Of a stretch of DNA of 21,561 nt, positions 6,354-13,477 are shown one piece after another. The notes beneath the pieces are model-generated. The model did no database searches and was not told the origin of the DNA. It saw nothing but the letters and a program-made list of their open reading frames with translations. How positions within the stretch are numbered: position 1 is the stretch's first letter; every line of letters begins with the position of its first letter. The DNA lies in contig NZ_JAPJNQ010000038.1 in NCBI RefSeq assembly GCF_030826625.1, positions 1-21,561 of the forward strand, given 5' to 3'. Position numbers and translations under genes: made by a program. The stretch is from Corynebacterium sp. (GTDB lineage Bacteria; Actinomycetota; Actinomycetes; Mycobacteriales; Mycobacteriaceae).

Positions 6354-6755
6354 ATGCCAGCCCAAGCACGCGAATTAGGCCAGCGCGGTGAATCAATTGC
6401 ACAAGATTTCTATCGCCAACGCGGCTATGAGATTGTCGCAAGCAATGTTTATTATCGCGGCGGCGAAATCGACTTAATTGTTCGACCCACCGAGGGCCCG
6501 CCCGGCTCGATCGTGTTCGTGGAAGTTAAAACACGCAGCAGTGCTGCATTCGGCACTGCTGAAGCGGTGACGGCGAAAAAATATCAACGAATGCGCCGGG
6601 CCGCAGCCCGCTGGCTGCACGAACACCAACGATTCGACAACGCAACGTTCATCGGCCAGATCCGCTTTGATGTTGTCGTGGTCAGTGCTGACCGTAACCC
6701 TGAAAACGGTGTTGCTGTCGAAGTTTTTGAGGGGGTCGACCGCGGTGCTTGCTAG
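6354..6755 (+). CDS. yraN: YraN/UPF0102 family endonuclease-like protein
   Basis: The 133-residue product belongs to UPF0102, a small family with a restriction-endonuclease-like fold. The characteristic motifs are present: ELGQRGESIAQDF (7-19), YYRGGEIDLIVR (33-44) with the conserved Glu-x-Asp, and IVFVEVKTR (53-61) with Glu-x-Lys. The ATG at 6354 has a GGGGGA Shine-Dalgarno about 6-8 nt upstream. The 3' end overlaps the comM start by 11 nt, so it heads the yraN-comM-dprA operon. Its substrate is not settled. The operon and fold suggest handling of DNA, which is inference. Confidence 0.92.
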   Translation: MPAQARELGQRGESIAQDFYRQRGYEIVASNVYYRGGEIDLIVRPTEGPPGSIVFVEVKTRSSAAFGTAEAVTAKKYQRMRRAAARWLHEHQRFDNATFIGQIRFDVVVVSADRNPENGVAVEVFEGVDRGAC

Positions 6756-8295
6756 AACACATACAGTTGCTTTGTCCGGTGTTCATGCGGATATCGTGAC
6801 CGTAGAAGCCAATATCGGGCCGGGTCTTCCCGGGATTCACGTTGTTGGCTTAGGTGATGCCGCGGTTAATGAATCTCGCGATCGGATCCGTACTGCGGTT
6901 GCGAATACACGTTTGAGTTGGCCGAAAACCAAAATCGTCGTGTCGATGTCTCCAGCGGGGTTGCCGAAGTCCGGTTCTCATTTTGACCTTCCCACTGCGT
7001 TAGCTGTGTTAGAAGCTGCTGAAAATTCCGACAATCGGGCACGGCGCGATCTTGATTCCACGGTAGTGCTGGGGGAACTCGGTTTAGATGGAATGGTGCG
7101 TGCGGTAGCCGGCATCGTGCCAGCATTGTTAGCGGCGCGGCGGTTTGGTTTTCGCACCGTGATCATTCCGCCGGCTAACGCTGCGGAGGCTGCGCTCATT
7201 GATGATATGGAGGTCCTGGTCGCTCCGACTTTGAGCGCTGCCTTTCACTGGATGCGGGGGAGCGCAGAACTTGCACCGGCCGCTGCTTATGGCGGCAAGC
7301 AAGATAACCACAACATGCCGCAGTTAGATTTCTCTGATATCGCAGGCCAACACGAGGCAATCCGGGCCGCAGAAATTGCTGCCACCGGCGGACACCATTT
7401 GCTGATGATTGGACCGCCCGGCTCAGGTAAATCCATGATCGCAGCGCGCATCCCGGGAATTATGCCCGAGTTGTCGACCTCGCAAGCTTTAGAAGTCAGT
7501 GCCGTGCATTCGGTGCTGGGAACCGGCAGTGCGCCGCGATCGGTGATCACCCAACCGCCATATATTGCTCCGCATCATTCCATTACCCGAGCGGGCTTGC
7601 TCGGCGGTGGTTCCGGCAACCCACGTCCCGGTGCCGTCAGCTTGGCGCACCACGGGGTGTTGTTTCTTGATGAAATTTCTGAGATGCCGGCGGCTGTGGT
7701 TGATAGCCTACGAACCCCACTTGAGCAGGGCGAAGTTCGCTTGGTGCGAAACCGCAGAGAGATTATTTTCCCGGCCCGCTGCCAGTTGGTGCTCGCAGCC
7801 AATCCTTGCCGGTGTGCAGCTGAAGTAGCGTCGAAATGCCGGTGCCGAGCACATGAGCGCATGCGTTATTTGAACAATTTATCGGGGCCGATGCGAGACC
7901 GCTTAGACATCACCGTGCACACGCACACACAATCTGCGAGCTTGGTTGCTGATAACACTCGGAGCTCGGCAGAGATTGCCGAATCAGTCGCTGAAGCCAG
8001 GCAACGCGGTGCGGCTCGTTGGGCCCGAGCTGGCATTGGTGAAATCACGAATGCTGCTGTGCCCAGCACCTTATTACGTCGCGACTTCGCTGCAGACGCG
8101 GCTGGTATGGCGATGTTGCAGGCGCATCTGTCGAACGGCGATATCACCCAGCGCGCCGTCGACAAGGTGCTCAAGCTGGCCTGGACACTGTGCGATTTAA
8201 GCGGAGCGAACCAGCCTGGGCTAGGCCACATTGCCGAGGCCATCGATGTGCGCGGCGACATGACGCGCGTCCAACAACAGGAGGCCGTGGTATGA
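6745..8295 (+). CDS. comM: YifB/ComM family AAA+ ATPase (Mg-chelatase-like)
   Basis: ComM-type proteins are hexameric AAA+ helicases that help branch migration of incoming DNA during recombination. The 516-residue product has the N-terminal ChlI-type domain (MLARTHTVALSGVHADIVTVEA). Walker A is GPPGSGKS (223-230) and Walker B is VLFLDE (305-310). A four-cysteine cluster, NPCRCAAEVASKCRCR, has C355, C357, C365 and C367, a likely metal site. I chose the GTG at 6745 because the family starts there and GAGGGGG lies about 9 nt upstream. A longer frame opening at 6667 would run through yraN. It overlaps yraN by 11 nt and dprA by 4 nt (ATGA). Confidence 0.95.
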   Translation: MLARTHTVALSGVHADIVTVEANIGPGLPGIHVVGLGDAAVNESRDRIRTAVANTRLSWPKTKIVVSMSPAGLPKSGSHFDLPTALAVLEAAENSDNRARRDLDSTVVLGELGLDGMVRAVAGIVPALLAARRFGFRTVIIPPANAAEAALIDDMEVLVAPTLSAAFHWMRGSAELAPAAAYGGKQDNHNMPQLDFSDIAGQHEAIRAAEIAATGGHHLLMIGPPGSGKSMIAARIPGIMPELSTSQALEVSAVHSVLGTGSAPRSVITQPPYIAPHHSITRAGLLGGGSGNPRPGAVSLAHHGVLFLDEISEMPAAVVDSLRTPLEQGEVRLVRNRREIIFPARCQLVLAANPCRCAAEVASKCRCRAHERMRYLNNLSGPMRDRLDITVHTHTQSASLVADNTRSSAEIAESVAEARQRGAARWARAGIGEITNAAVPSTLLRRDFAADAAGMAMLQAHLSNGDITQRAVDKVLKLAWTLCDLSGANQPGLGHIAEAIDVRGDMTRVQQQEAVV

Positions 8296-9542
8296 CCGAA
8301 CAGTCATCTTCAGAAAACAACAACTCCCAGGTACCGAGCGCAGAACGGTATGCGTGGGCCTATCTTAATCGCGTCATCGAAGGGCCTTCACAAACTTTGT
8401 GGCAACTCTTGCGCGCCGGGCGAGACTGCACTGAAATAGCTCGAGGGATACGGCGACGTGCTAGCTGGTTGCATAACGTCTTGGGGCAGACCGAAGCCCG
8501 TCATGATTGGTGCCGCTGGGAAGAAGACCTAGCCATCGCCCAGCGCTTTCACGCACGGTTAGTGACTCCCGACGATGAGGAATTTCCTAGTGAGACGTTT
8601 GACAGTGCATTTGGGTTCGCAGAACTCGGTGCTGCGCGTGGTGCAAGCGGGGCAAGCACTGGAGCTGCAAGCAGCGCGCCACCACATGGTTTGTGGGTAC
8701 GAGGCGGTAACCTGCGTGAGCTCGTACAGCAATCGGTCGCCGTGGTCGGTACTCGGGCGATGAGCGACTACGGTAAAGCAGCCACCGAGCAACTGGTAGG
8801 TGGATTAAGCCCTGCCCAATGGACAGTGATCTCCGGAGGTGCCTTAGGGATAGACGCGGCAGCACACGCAGCTGCCCTAGCGTCCAGTGGCCCGACAGTA
8901 GTGATCACCGCCTGCGGGACCGACCAAGTCTATCCACGAGCAAATAGCCGGCTATTCGACAAAATTGCTGGCCAAACTACTGGTGATGGGAGGGGTAACG
9001 GAGCAGTAGTGACTGAATACCCACCGGGAACCCCACCACAACGACACCGGTTTTTAACCCGAAACCGGTTGGTGGCAGCGCTGACAGAAGGAACCATCGT
9101 CGTGGAAGCTGCTTGGCGATCCGGGGCGCTTAACACCCTGAACTGGGCCGAAGGTTTCGGCAAAACCACCATGGCCGTGCCCGGTCCGGTGACAACAGTC
9201 GGCTCACTCGGGTGCCATCAACTACTCAAAGACGGCCGAGCCCAGCTCGTTACCAGCGGCGACGATGTACGCGAATTATTAGGTGGCATCGGTGAAGTCG
9301 ATGCCACCGGCCAATACGAGCTGCAATTTGCCCCAAATGCGATACAAAAACTTTCCCGCAACGAATTGCGTGTCTATGATTCGGTGCCGCCACACGGGGC
9401 AACCGCCAAAGAGGCTGAAGATATCGCAGCGGATGCCGGAATGCCACTGGGACTGACAGTGCACTTATTGCTAGATCTTTACAGAACCGGAATCGTCGCC
9501 CGCGAAGGCGGCGCATTTACTCGTACACCAAGTAGCGACTGA
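8292..9542 (+). CDS. dprA: DNA-processing protein DprA
   Basis: DprA binds single-stranded DNA and loads RecA. It is needed for natural transformation where that exists, but it is also common in non-competent bacteria. The 416-residue product has an N-terminal helical region, then the Rossmann-like core with VVGTRAMSDYG (151-161), SGGALGIDAAAH (181-192), GTDQVYPRAN (209-218), TEYPPG..RHRFLTRNRL (241-260) and VVEAAWRSGALNT (270-282). A C-terminal winged-helix-like region spans about 351-410. A low-complexity Gly/Ala/Ser insert (about 114-130) precedes the core. The ATG overlaps the comM stop as ATGA, with AGGAGG 8 nt upstream, so translation is coupled. No other competence genes are in view. 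Confidence 0.96.
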   Translation: MTEQSSSENNNSQVPSAERYAWAYLNRVIEGPSQTLWQLLRAGRDCTEIARGIRRRASWLHNVLGQTEARHDWCRWEEDLAIAQRFHARLVTPDDEEFPSETFDSAFGFAELGAARGASGASTGAASSAPPHGLWVRGGNLRELVQQSVAVVGTRAMSDYGKAATEQLVGGLSPAQWTVISGGALGIDAAAHAAALASSGPTVVITACGTDQVYPRANSRLFDKIAGQTTGDGRGNGAVVTEYPPGTPPQRHRFLTRNRLVAALTEGTIVVEAAWRSGALNTLNWAEGFGKTTMAVPGPVTTVGSLGCHQLLKDGRAQLVTSGDDVRELLGGIGEVDATGQYELQFAPNAIQKLSRNELRVYDSVPPHGATAKEAEDIAADAGMPLGLTVHLLLDLYRTGIVAREGGAFTRTPSSD

Positions 9543-9559
9543 TAATTCAACTCCGCTAT

Positions 9560-9589
9560 CCGACCGATAGCTCACGCCCGGCCTATACT
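9560..9589 (+). promoter_or_regulatory. Promoter for xerC, probably giving a leaderless mRNA
   Basis: A good -10 hexamer, TATACT (9584-9589), lies only 8 nt before the xerC ATG at 9598. This places the transcription start at or next to the A of the start codon. No Shine-Dalgarno is present. A weak -35 (CCGACC, 9560-9565) is 18 nt upstream. Confidence 0.55.
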
Positions 9590-9597
9590 TCAGCAGT

Positions 9598-10683
9598 ATG
9601 GACAGTCGCGATCCCAGCAACCAAATGCACGAAGCCATCGATGATTTCGCTGACTACCAGCATTATGTGCAAGGACGCTCAGCAGCAACAGTGCGCAGTT
9701 ACCGCAGCGACCTGCACGATCTCGCACGCACCATCACCACCTTGGATGAATTCCGCTTGCCTGCGCTGCGTGCCTGGCTTGCCCGGGCCATCCGCGAAGG
9801 AAAATCACGTGCGACGCTAGCGCGCCGGGCTTCTGCTGCCCGCGCATTTTCTACGTGGGCACATCGGCAAGGCCATCTTGCTGTCGATGTTGCCGCGCGC
9901 TTGCACAACCCCACCGCGGCGAATACGCTGCCGACGGTACTTGGTGTGGACGAAGCCGCCGGGGTGGTTAGCTCACGAGGCAACAACGCTGCATGCAGCC
10001 CACGCGAAGAAAATCCGCACTCAGGGCACATGCATGGTTCTGATAACCATGTCGTGGGTGCAGCCACACAAAATTTTTCGACTCAACCAGGAACCGCACC
10101 AGCCGGCGCATCAGCAGCCACACCAGGAACCGCATCAGAGGCTGCAGACCCTCTGAGACAGCGCGATAACGCGATCCTGGAATTGCTTTATGCTTCGGGC
10201 ATGCGAGTTGCTGAACTTGTAGCTCTTAACCGAGTTGATTTAGATACCAGCCGCAGAACCGTCAAAGTCACGGGTAAAGGTAATAAGCAGCGGATAGTTC
10301 CGTTCGGTGCGTCTGCAGCACAGGCGCTATCGACGTGGATTGAGGACGGTAGGCCGCAGATTCTGACGAAAACTAGCACAAACACGCCTGCTCATGATGT
10401 CGGCGGCGATCCAGCACTGTTTCTGGGGGCACGAGGTAAACGGATTGACCAGCGGCAGGTCCGGCGCATCGTGGAAAAAGCCGGGCAAACCCAAGGAATT
10501 TCGGGCCTTAGCCCGCACGGATTGCGCCACTCAGCAGCGACGCATTTGCTAGAAGGTGGAGCAGACTTGCGCGTGGTGCAGGAAATACTAGGGCACGCGT
10601 CGCTGCAGACCACCCAGCGCTATACCCACGTCACTGTAGAAAGGCTGAAGACTGTGCATAACCAAGCGCATCCGCGGGCGTGA
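9598..10683 (+). CDS. xerC: Tyrosine recombinase XerC with an enlarged interdomain linker
   Basis: XerC, with XerD, resolves chromosome dimers at dif. The 361-residue protein has the N-terminal core-binding domain (about 10-105) and the catalytic domain (about 187-355). The full active-site set is visible: R203 (SGMRVAELV), K227 (TGKGNKQR), H307 and R310 (HGLRH), H333 (LGHAS) and Y342 (RYTHV). It is about 60 residues longer than usual because of a low-complexity stretch at about 125-185, between GVDEAAGVV and DPLRQRDNAI. Part of that stretch is an internal 36-bp duplication. The final KTVHNQ is typical of the family. The start at 9598 has no Shine-Dalgarno but fits a leaderless transcript. 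Its stop codon touches the stop codon of the convergent M23 gene. Confidence 0.93.
   Translation: MDSRDPSNQMHEAIDDFADYQHYVQGRSAATVRSYRSDLHDLARTITTLDEFRLPALRAWLARAIREGKSRATLARRASAARAFSTWAHRQGHLAVDVAARLHNPTAANTLPTVLGVDEAAGVVSSRGNNAACSPREENPHSGHMHGSDNHVVGAATQNFSTQPGTAPAGASAATPGTASEAADPLRQRDNAILELLYASGMRVAELVALNRVDLDTSRRTVKVTGKGNKQRIVPFGASAAQALSTWIEDGRPQILTKTSTNTPAHDVGGDPALFLGARGKRIDQRQVRRIVEKAGQTQGISGLSPHGLRHSAATHLLEGGADLRVVQEILGHASLQTTQRYTHVTVERLKTVHNQAHPRA
10086..10138 (+). repeat. Degenerate 36-bp duplication inside the xerC linker
   Basis: ACCAGGAACCGCACCAG (10086-10102) recurs with one mismatch at 10122-10138, a 36-bp (12-codon) offset. It encodes QPGTAPAGASA followed by TPGTASEAADP. The reading frame is kept, which suggests expansion of a tolerated linker. 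Confidence 0.7.
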
Positions 10684-11289
10684 TTAACCAGCCCAAGGCT
10701 TGAGACGGATGATTACTTGGCCCAGCAAGTCTAGGGGGTTGATATAAGTTTTCGGGCCAACGCGTGCGCCCCAATGCAAACCAGGATCACCGTCAACGGG
10801 AGGCGCAAGCGTTCCTATCGTCTCACCAATCGCCACCTGGTCACCGGCGCTGACACGGGCAAAAACCGGTTGATAGGTGGTGCGGATACCGTCCTCATGC
10901 TCGATGGAAATAGTCGGGGTTCCGGCAACTGAACCAGCAAAATACACGGTGCCCGCACCTGCAGCTGCGATCGGCGCTCCGATTGGAATATCTAAATCTA
11001 CACCACGGTGACCGGCTAACCAGTCGTATTCAGGAGGATCAAAGCTGCGTAATACCGGTGACGGCGTTGCAGTGCGGGTACCAGGATCGACATACTCGGC
11101 GGACGAGTGCCGCGAAGCTGCTGCCATCGTTACAGGCTCAGTTGGCGTTGTAGCCACAGCCGACGCTGTGGCAAGGCCGGGCACACTAATACTGCTTGGA
11201 AGAACTAGCGTGAACACCAAACAAGCGAGCATCCCGATGCGGGCATTAAAGACTGCGCGACGGAAAAACAATGTGCGACGGAAAAACAT
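10684..11289 (-). CDS. Secreted M23/LytM-like protein lacking some catalytic histidines
   Basis: The 201-residue product has a basic N-terminus (MFFRRTLFFRRAVF), a hydrophobic segment (about 17-36) and a plausible signal peptidase site near ATASA. A polar stretch and a LytM-type peptidase domain (about 78-190) follow. Two metal-ligand motifs are visible: HRGVD (H94, D98) and LHWG (H172). The first histidine of the usual HxH motif is Gly170, and the usual YxH histidine region reads TTYQPV (138-142). Catalysis is therefore doubtful, and it may bind or regulate cell-wall enzymes instead. The ATG at 11289 is chosen because the signal sequence follows it; no Shine-Dalgarno is visible. The frame opens upstream to 11373. 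The gene is convergent with xerC, with no spacer. Confidence 0.85.
   Translation of the reverse strand: MFFRRTLFFRRAVFNARIGMLACLVFTLVLPSSISVPGLATASAVATTPTEPVTMAAASRHSSAEYVDPGTRTATPSPVLRSFDPPEYDWLAGHRGVDLDIPIGAPIAAAGAGTVYFAGSVAGTPTISIEHEDGIRTTYQPVFARVSAGDQVAIGETIGTLAPPVDGDPGLHWGARVGPKTYINPLDLLGQVIIRLKPWAG
11254..11289 (-). repeat. 18-bp tandem duplication at the start of the M23-like gene
   Basis: Positions 11254-11271 and 11272-11289 are two adjacent 18-bp units with 16 identical positions. Both contain GCGACGGAAAAACA on the plus strand. On the coding strand they give MFFRRT and LFFRRA, doubling the basic n-region of the signal peptide. Confidence 0.75.
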
Positions 11290-11419
11290 AGACACAGACA
11301 CAGTGTGCGTCGGACAGCGCCTGAGTGCCGTTTTCGAGTGCGGCCGTTGTGGATAACTGTGGCAGCAGATCATTGAAGTGACATAACAGCGGCGAGCTGT
11401 GGAAAACTTACAGGTTAAG

Positions 11420-11449
11420 TTGGTGTTTTGCGCTGAATTCGCTTAAGAT
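11420..11449 (+). promoter_or_regulatory. rpsB: Candidate rpsB promoter
   Basis: TTGGTG (11420-11425) and TAAGAT (11444-11449) are separated by 18 nt. Transcription starting near 11456 would give a leader of about 240 nt. The -35 is weak, so the assignment is tentative. Confidence 0.4.
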
Positions 11450-11493
11450 GCCGCATAGCAGTGTGTGTTATGCGCACTGACTACGCGCGATGA

Positions 11494-11538
11494 AGTTTTT
11501 GCTCGCCCCCATAACAGAATCGAGGGCAGCGAAAAACT
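11494..11538 (+). promoter_or_regulatory. Long hairpin in the rpsB leader
   Basis: AGTTTTT, GCT and GCCC (11494-11508, one bulged C) pair with GGGC, AGC and AAAAACT (11524-11538, one bulged G), a stem of 14 bp around a 15-nt loop. The U-run is on the 5' side, so it is not a terminator for rpsB transcription. Confidence 0.55.
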
Positions 11539-11567
11539 GACGCCGACGTGGTCTTTGTGGGCCCAGA

Positions 11568-11587
11568 TTGATTCACTAGAGAATCAA
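11568..11587 (+). promoter_or_regulatory. Perfect inverted repeat in the rpsB leader
   Basis: TTGATTC (11568-11574) and GAATCAA (11581-11587) form a perfect 7-bp inverted repeat around ACTAGA. It could be an RNA hairpin or a dyad operator. Confidence 0.5.
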
Positions 11588-11631
11588 CTTCTGTAGTTCA
11601 TGAAGTGTTGGCGGAGGACTTCGTTGCTAGG

Positions 11632-11652
11632 GCAGGGGATAAAAACCCCTGC
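11632..11652 (+). promoter_or_regulatory. GC-rich hairpin just upstream of the rpsB ribosome binding site
   Basis: GCAGGGG (11632-11638) pairs with CCCCTGC (11646-11652) around the loop ATAAAAA, ending 32 nt before the Shine-Dalgarno AAGGAA (11685-11690). No T-run follows. It is a candidate for S2 autoregulation, by analogy with ribosomal protein leaders. Confidence 0.5.
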
Positions 11653-11697
11653 GATGTCCAAGAAAACCAAAACTATCTACCGAAAAGGAAGCTAACC

Positions 11698-12516
11698 ATG
11701 GCAGTTGTAACCATGCGCGAGCTCCTCGACGCGGGTGTCCACTTCGGCCACCAGACGCGTCGCTGGAACCCAAAGATGCGTCGTCACATCTTCACTGATC
11801 GTAACGGCATCTACATCATCGACCTGCAGCAGACGCTGACCTTCATCGATGAGGCATACGAATTCGTCAAGGAAACCGTCGCTCACGGCGGTACCATCCT
11901 GTTCGTCGGCACCAAGAAGCAGGCACAGGAAGCTGTCGAAGAAGAAGCAAAGCGCGTCGGCATGCCATACGTCAATCACCGTTGGCTTGGCGGTATGCTC
12001 ACCAACTTCCAGACTGTCACCAAGCGTCTGGCCCGCATGAAAGAACTGCAGGCCATGGATGCTGCTGAAGACGGCTACAAGGGCCGCACCAAGAAGGAAG
12101 TTCTGACCCTGAACCGCGAGCGCGTCAAACTCGAGCGCGTATTGGGTGGCATCGCTGAGATGACCAAGACTCCTTCCGCACTGTGGATCGTTGACACCAA
12201 CAAAGAACACATCGCGGTCGCTGAAGCTCACAAACTCAACATCCCAATCGTCGCCATCCTGGACACCAACTGTGATCCGGACGATGTAGATTTCCCAATT
12301 CCAGGCAACGACGACGCAATCGGCGCCACCAAGCTGCTGTCCCGCGTCATCGGTCACGCTGTGGAAGAAGGCAAGAAGGCACGCGAAGAGCGTAAGCTGG
12401 CTGCTGCCAAGGAATCCGCTGGCGATTCCGCCGACAAGGAACAGCGCGATGCCGCAGAAGCTGCAGCTGCTGCTGATCCAGCATCGGCTGAAGGCGCTTC
12501 GTCTGAGCAAGCCTAG
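11698..12516 (+). CDS. rpsB: 30S ribosomal protein S2
   Basis: S2 is a late-assembling small-subunit protein needed for S1 or mRNA docking in many bacteria. The 272-residue product starts MAVVTMRELLDAGVHFGHQTRRWNPKM and has the family segments FVGTKKQAQEAVEEEAKR, RWLGGMLTNFQTV and AILDTNCDPDDVDFPIPGNDDAI. The C-terminal 30 or so residues are an Ala/Glu/Ser-rich acidic tail, common in actinobacterial S2. The ATG at 11698 has AAGGAA 7 nt upstream. Codon bias is strong. It is followed by tsf, as in most bacteria. Confidence 0.98.
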   Translation: MAVVTMRELLDAGVHFGHQTRRWNPKMRRHIFTDRNGIYIIDLQQTLTFIDEAYEFVKETVAHGGTILFVGTKKQAQEAVEEEAKRVGMPYVNHRWLGGMLTNFQTVTKRLARMKELQAMDAAEDGYKGRTKKEVLTLNRERVKLERVLGGIAEMTKTPSALWIVDTNKEHIAVAEAHKLNIPIVAILDTNCDPDDVDFPIPGNDDAIGATKLLSRVIGHAVEEGKKAREERKLAAAKESAGDSADKEQRDAAEAAAAADPASAEGASSEQA

Positions 12517-12545
12517 TTTTCTAAGCTTGAGCTAAGACATCGAAA

Positions 12546-12565
12546 CGCACGTCTTTTGACGTGTC
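12546..12565 (+). other. Small hairpin between rpsB and tsf
   Basis: CACGTC (12548-12553) pairs with GACGTG (12558-12563) around the loop TTTT, extendable by one G-T pair. There is no proper T-run after it, so at most it is a partial attenuator or RNA-processing signal within the rpsB-tsf operon. Confidence 0.45.
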
Positions 12566-12608
12566 ACCGTTTTCACATCGTTCCTACACAAGGAGGATCG
12601 CCCACACT

Positions 12609-13436
12609 ATGGCGAACTACACCGCTGCAGACGTAAAGAAGCTCCGCGACATGACCGGCTCCGGCATGATGGACTGCAAAAAGGCGTTGGCAGAAAACGA
12701 CGGCGACTTCGACAAGGCTGTTGAAACCCTGCGTATTCAGGGTGCTAAAGACGTTGGTAAGCGTGCAGACCGCGACGCTTCCGAAGGTCTGATTGCTGTT
12801 TCTGGCAACACCATGATCGAAGTTAACTGCGAGACTGACTTCGTTGCGAAGAACCAGGACTTCATCGATTTTGCACACAAGATCGCTGACGCTGCTGCTT
12901 CTGCAAAGGCGAACTCTCAGGAAGAGCTTCTGGCTGTCGAACTTGACGGTTCTACCGCTGGAGAGCTGATCCAGGAGCAGTCCGCTAAGATCGGCGAAAA
13001 GCTGGAACTCAAGCGCGCCGCAACCGTAGACAGCGACAAGGTTGCTATCTACCTGCACAAGCGCTCCGGCGACCTGCCACCATCAGTTGGTGTCATGGTT
13101 TCCTACGAGTCTGACGCTGACAACGCTGATAACGTTGCCCGAGCTGCCGCTATGCAGGTTGCAGCACTGAAGGCTAAGTACCTGTCCCGCGAAGACGTTC
13201 CTGCTGAGATCGTCGAGAAGGAAAAGGGCATCGCCGAGCAGATCACCCGCGAAGAAGGCAAGCCAGAAAAGGCAATCCCGAAGATCGTCGAAGGTCGTCT
13301 GAACGGTTTCTACAAGGACGTTGTTCTGCTTGAGCAGCCATCCTTGGAAGACAACAAGAAGACCGTTGCGCAGGTTACCGAAGAAGCAGGCGTTAAGCTC
13401 ACCGGCTTCCGTCGCTTTGAGGTAGGCCAGGCTTAA
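12609..13436 (+). CDS. tsf: Elongation factor Ts
   Basis: EF-Ts exchanges GDP for GTP on EF-Tu. The 275-residue product starts MANYTAADVKKLRDMTGSGMMDCKKAL, the UBA-like N-terminal domain. It has the EF-Tu-contacting core motif ETDFVAKNQDF and the C-terminal VAQVTEEAGVKLTGFRRFEVG. The start at 12609 fits the family. The AAGGAGG ribosome binding site (12590-12596) is 12 nt upstream, rather far. The frame opens further upstream at 12561, but that extension does not match the family. The gene is 92 nt after rpsB and is followed by a strong terminator. Confidence 0.98.
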   Translation: MANYTAADVKKLRDMTGSGMMDCKKALAENDGDFDKAVETLRIQGAKDVGKRADRDASEGLIAVSGNTMIEVNCETDFVAKNQDFIDFAHKIADAAASAKANSQEELLAVELDGSTAGELIQEQSAKIGEKLELKRAATVDSDKVAIYLHKRSGDLPPSVGVMVSYESDADNADNVARAAAMQVAALKAKYLSREDVPAEIVEKEKGIAEQITREEGKPEKAIPKIVEGRLNGFYKDVVLLEQPSLEDNKKTVAQVTEEAGVKLTGFRRFEVGQA

Positions 13437-13477
13437 ATGTCGCCACGCTGTCTGTACCGACAGTGATACCAGAGTAG

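Larger units (their letters stand above)
11290..11697. promoter_or_regulatory. 408-bp divergent spacer between the M23-like gene and rpsB
   Basis: The spacer holds two DnaA-box-like sites on the minus strand: TGTGGATAA (11348-11356, consensus box) and TGTGGAAAA (11398-11406, relaxed box), 50 bp apart. A possible rpsB promoter and three strong hairpins in the likely rpsB leader follow. I see no additional coding gene. The short frame opening at 11605 is only the in-frame extension of rpsB and lacks family similarity. Confidence 0.6.

Noticed and set aside
6122..6391. An 89-codon plus-strand frame in the spacer before yraN
   Set aside because: It runs through the T8 tract and the DnaA-box palindrome into yraN, has no Shine-Dalgarno and an unlikely composition.
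6745..9542. Evidence of natural competence from comM and dprA
   Set aside because: Both genes are widespread in non-competent bacteria and no uptake machinery (comEA, comEC, pili) is in the window.
10653..10661. A DnaA-box match (TGTGCATAA) near the end of xerC
   Set aside because: It encodes the conserved V-H-N of the XerC C-terminus, so coding constraint explains it.
11692..12510. A 272-codon open frame on the minus strand opposite rpsB
   Set aside because: It mirrors the strongly biased codons of rpsB, has no recognisable family or ribosome binding site, and rpsB is certain.
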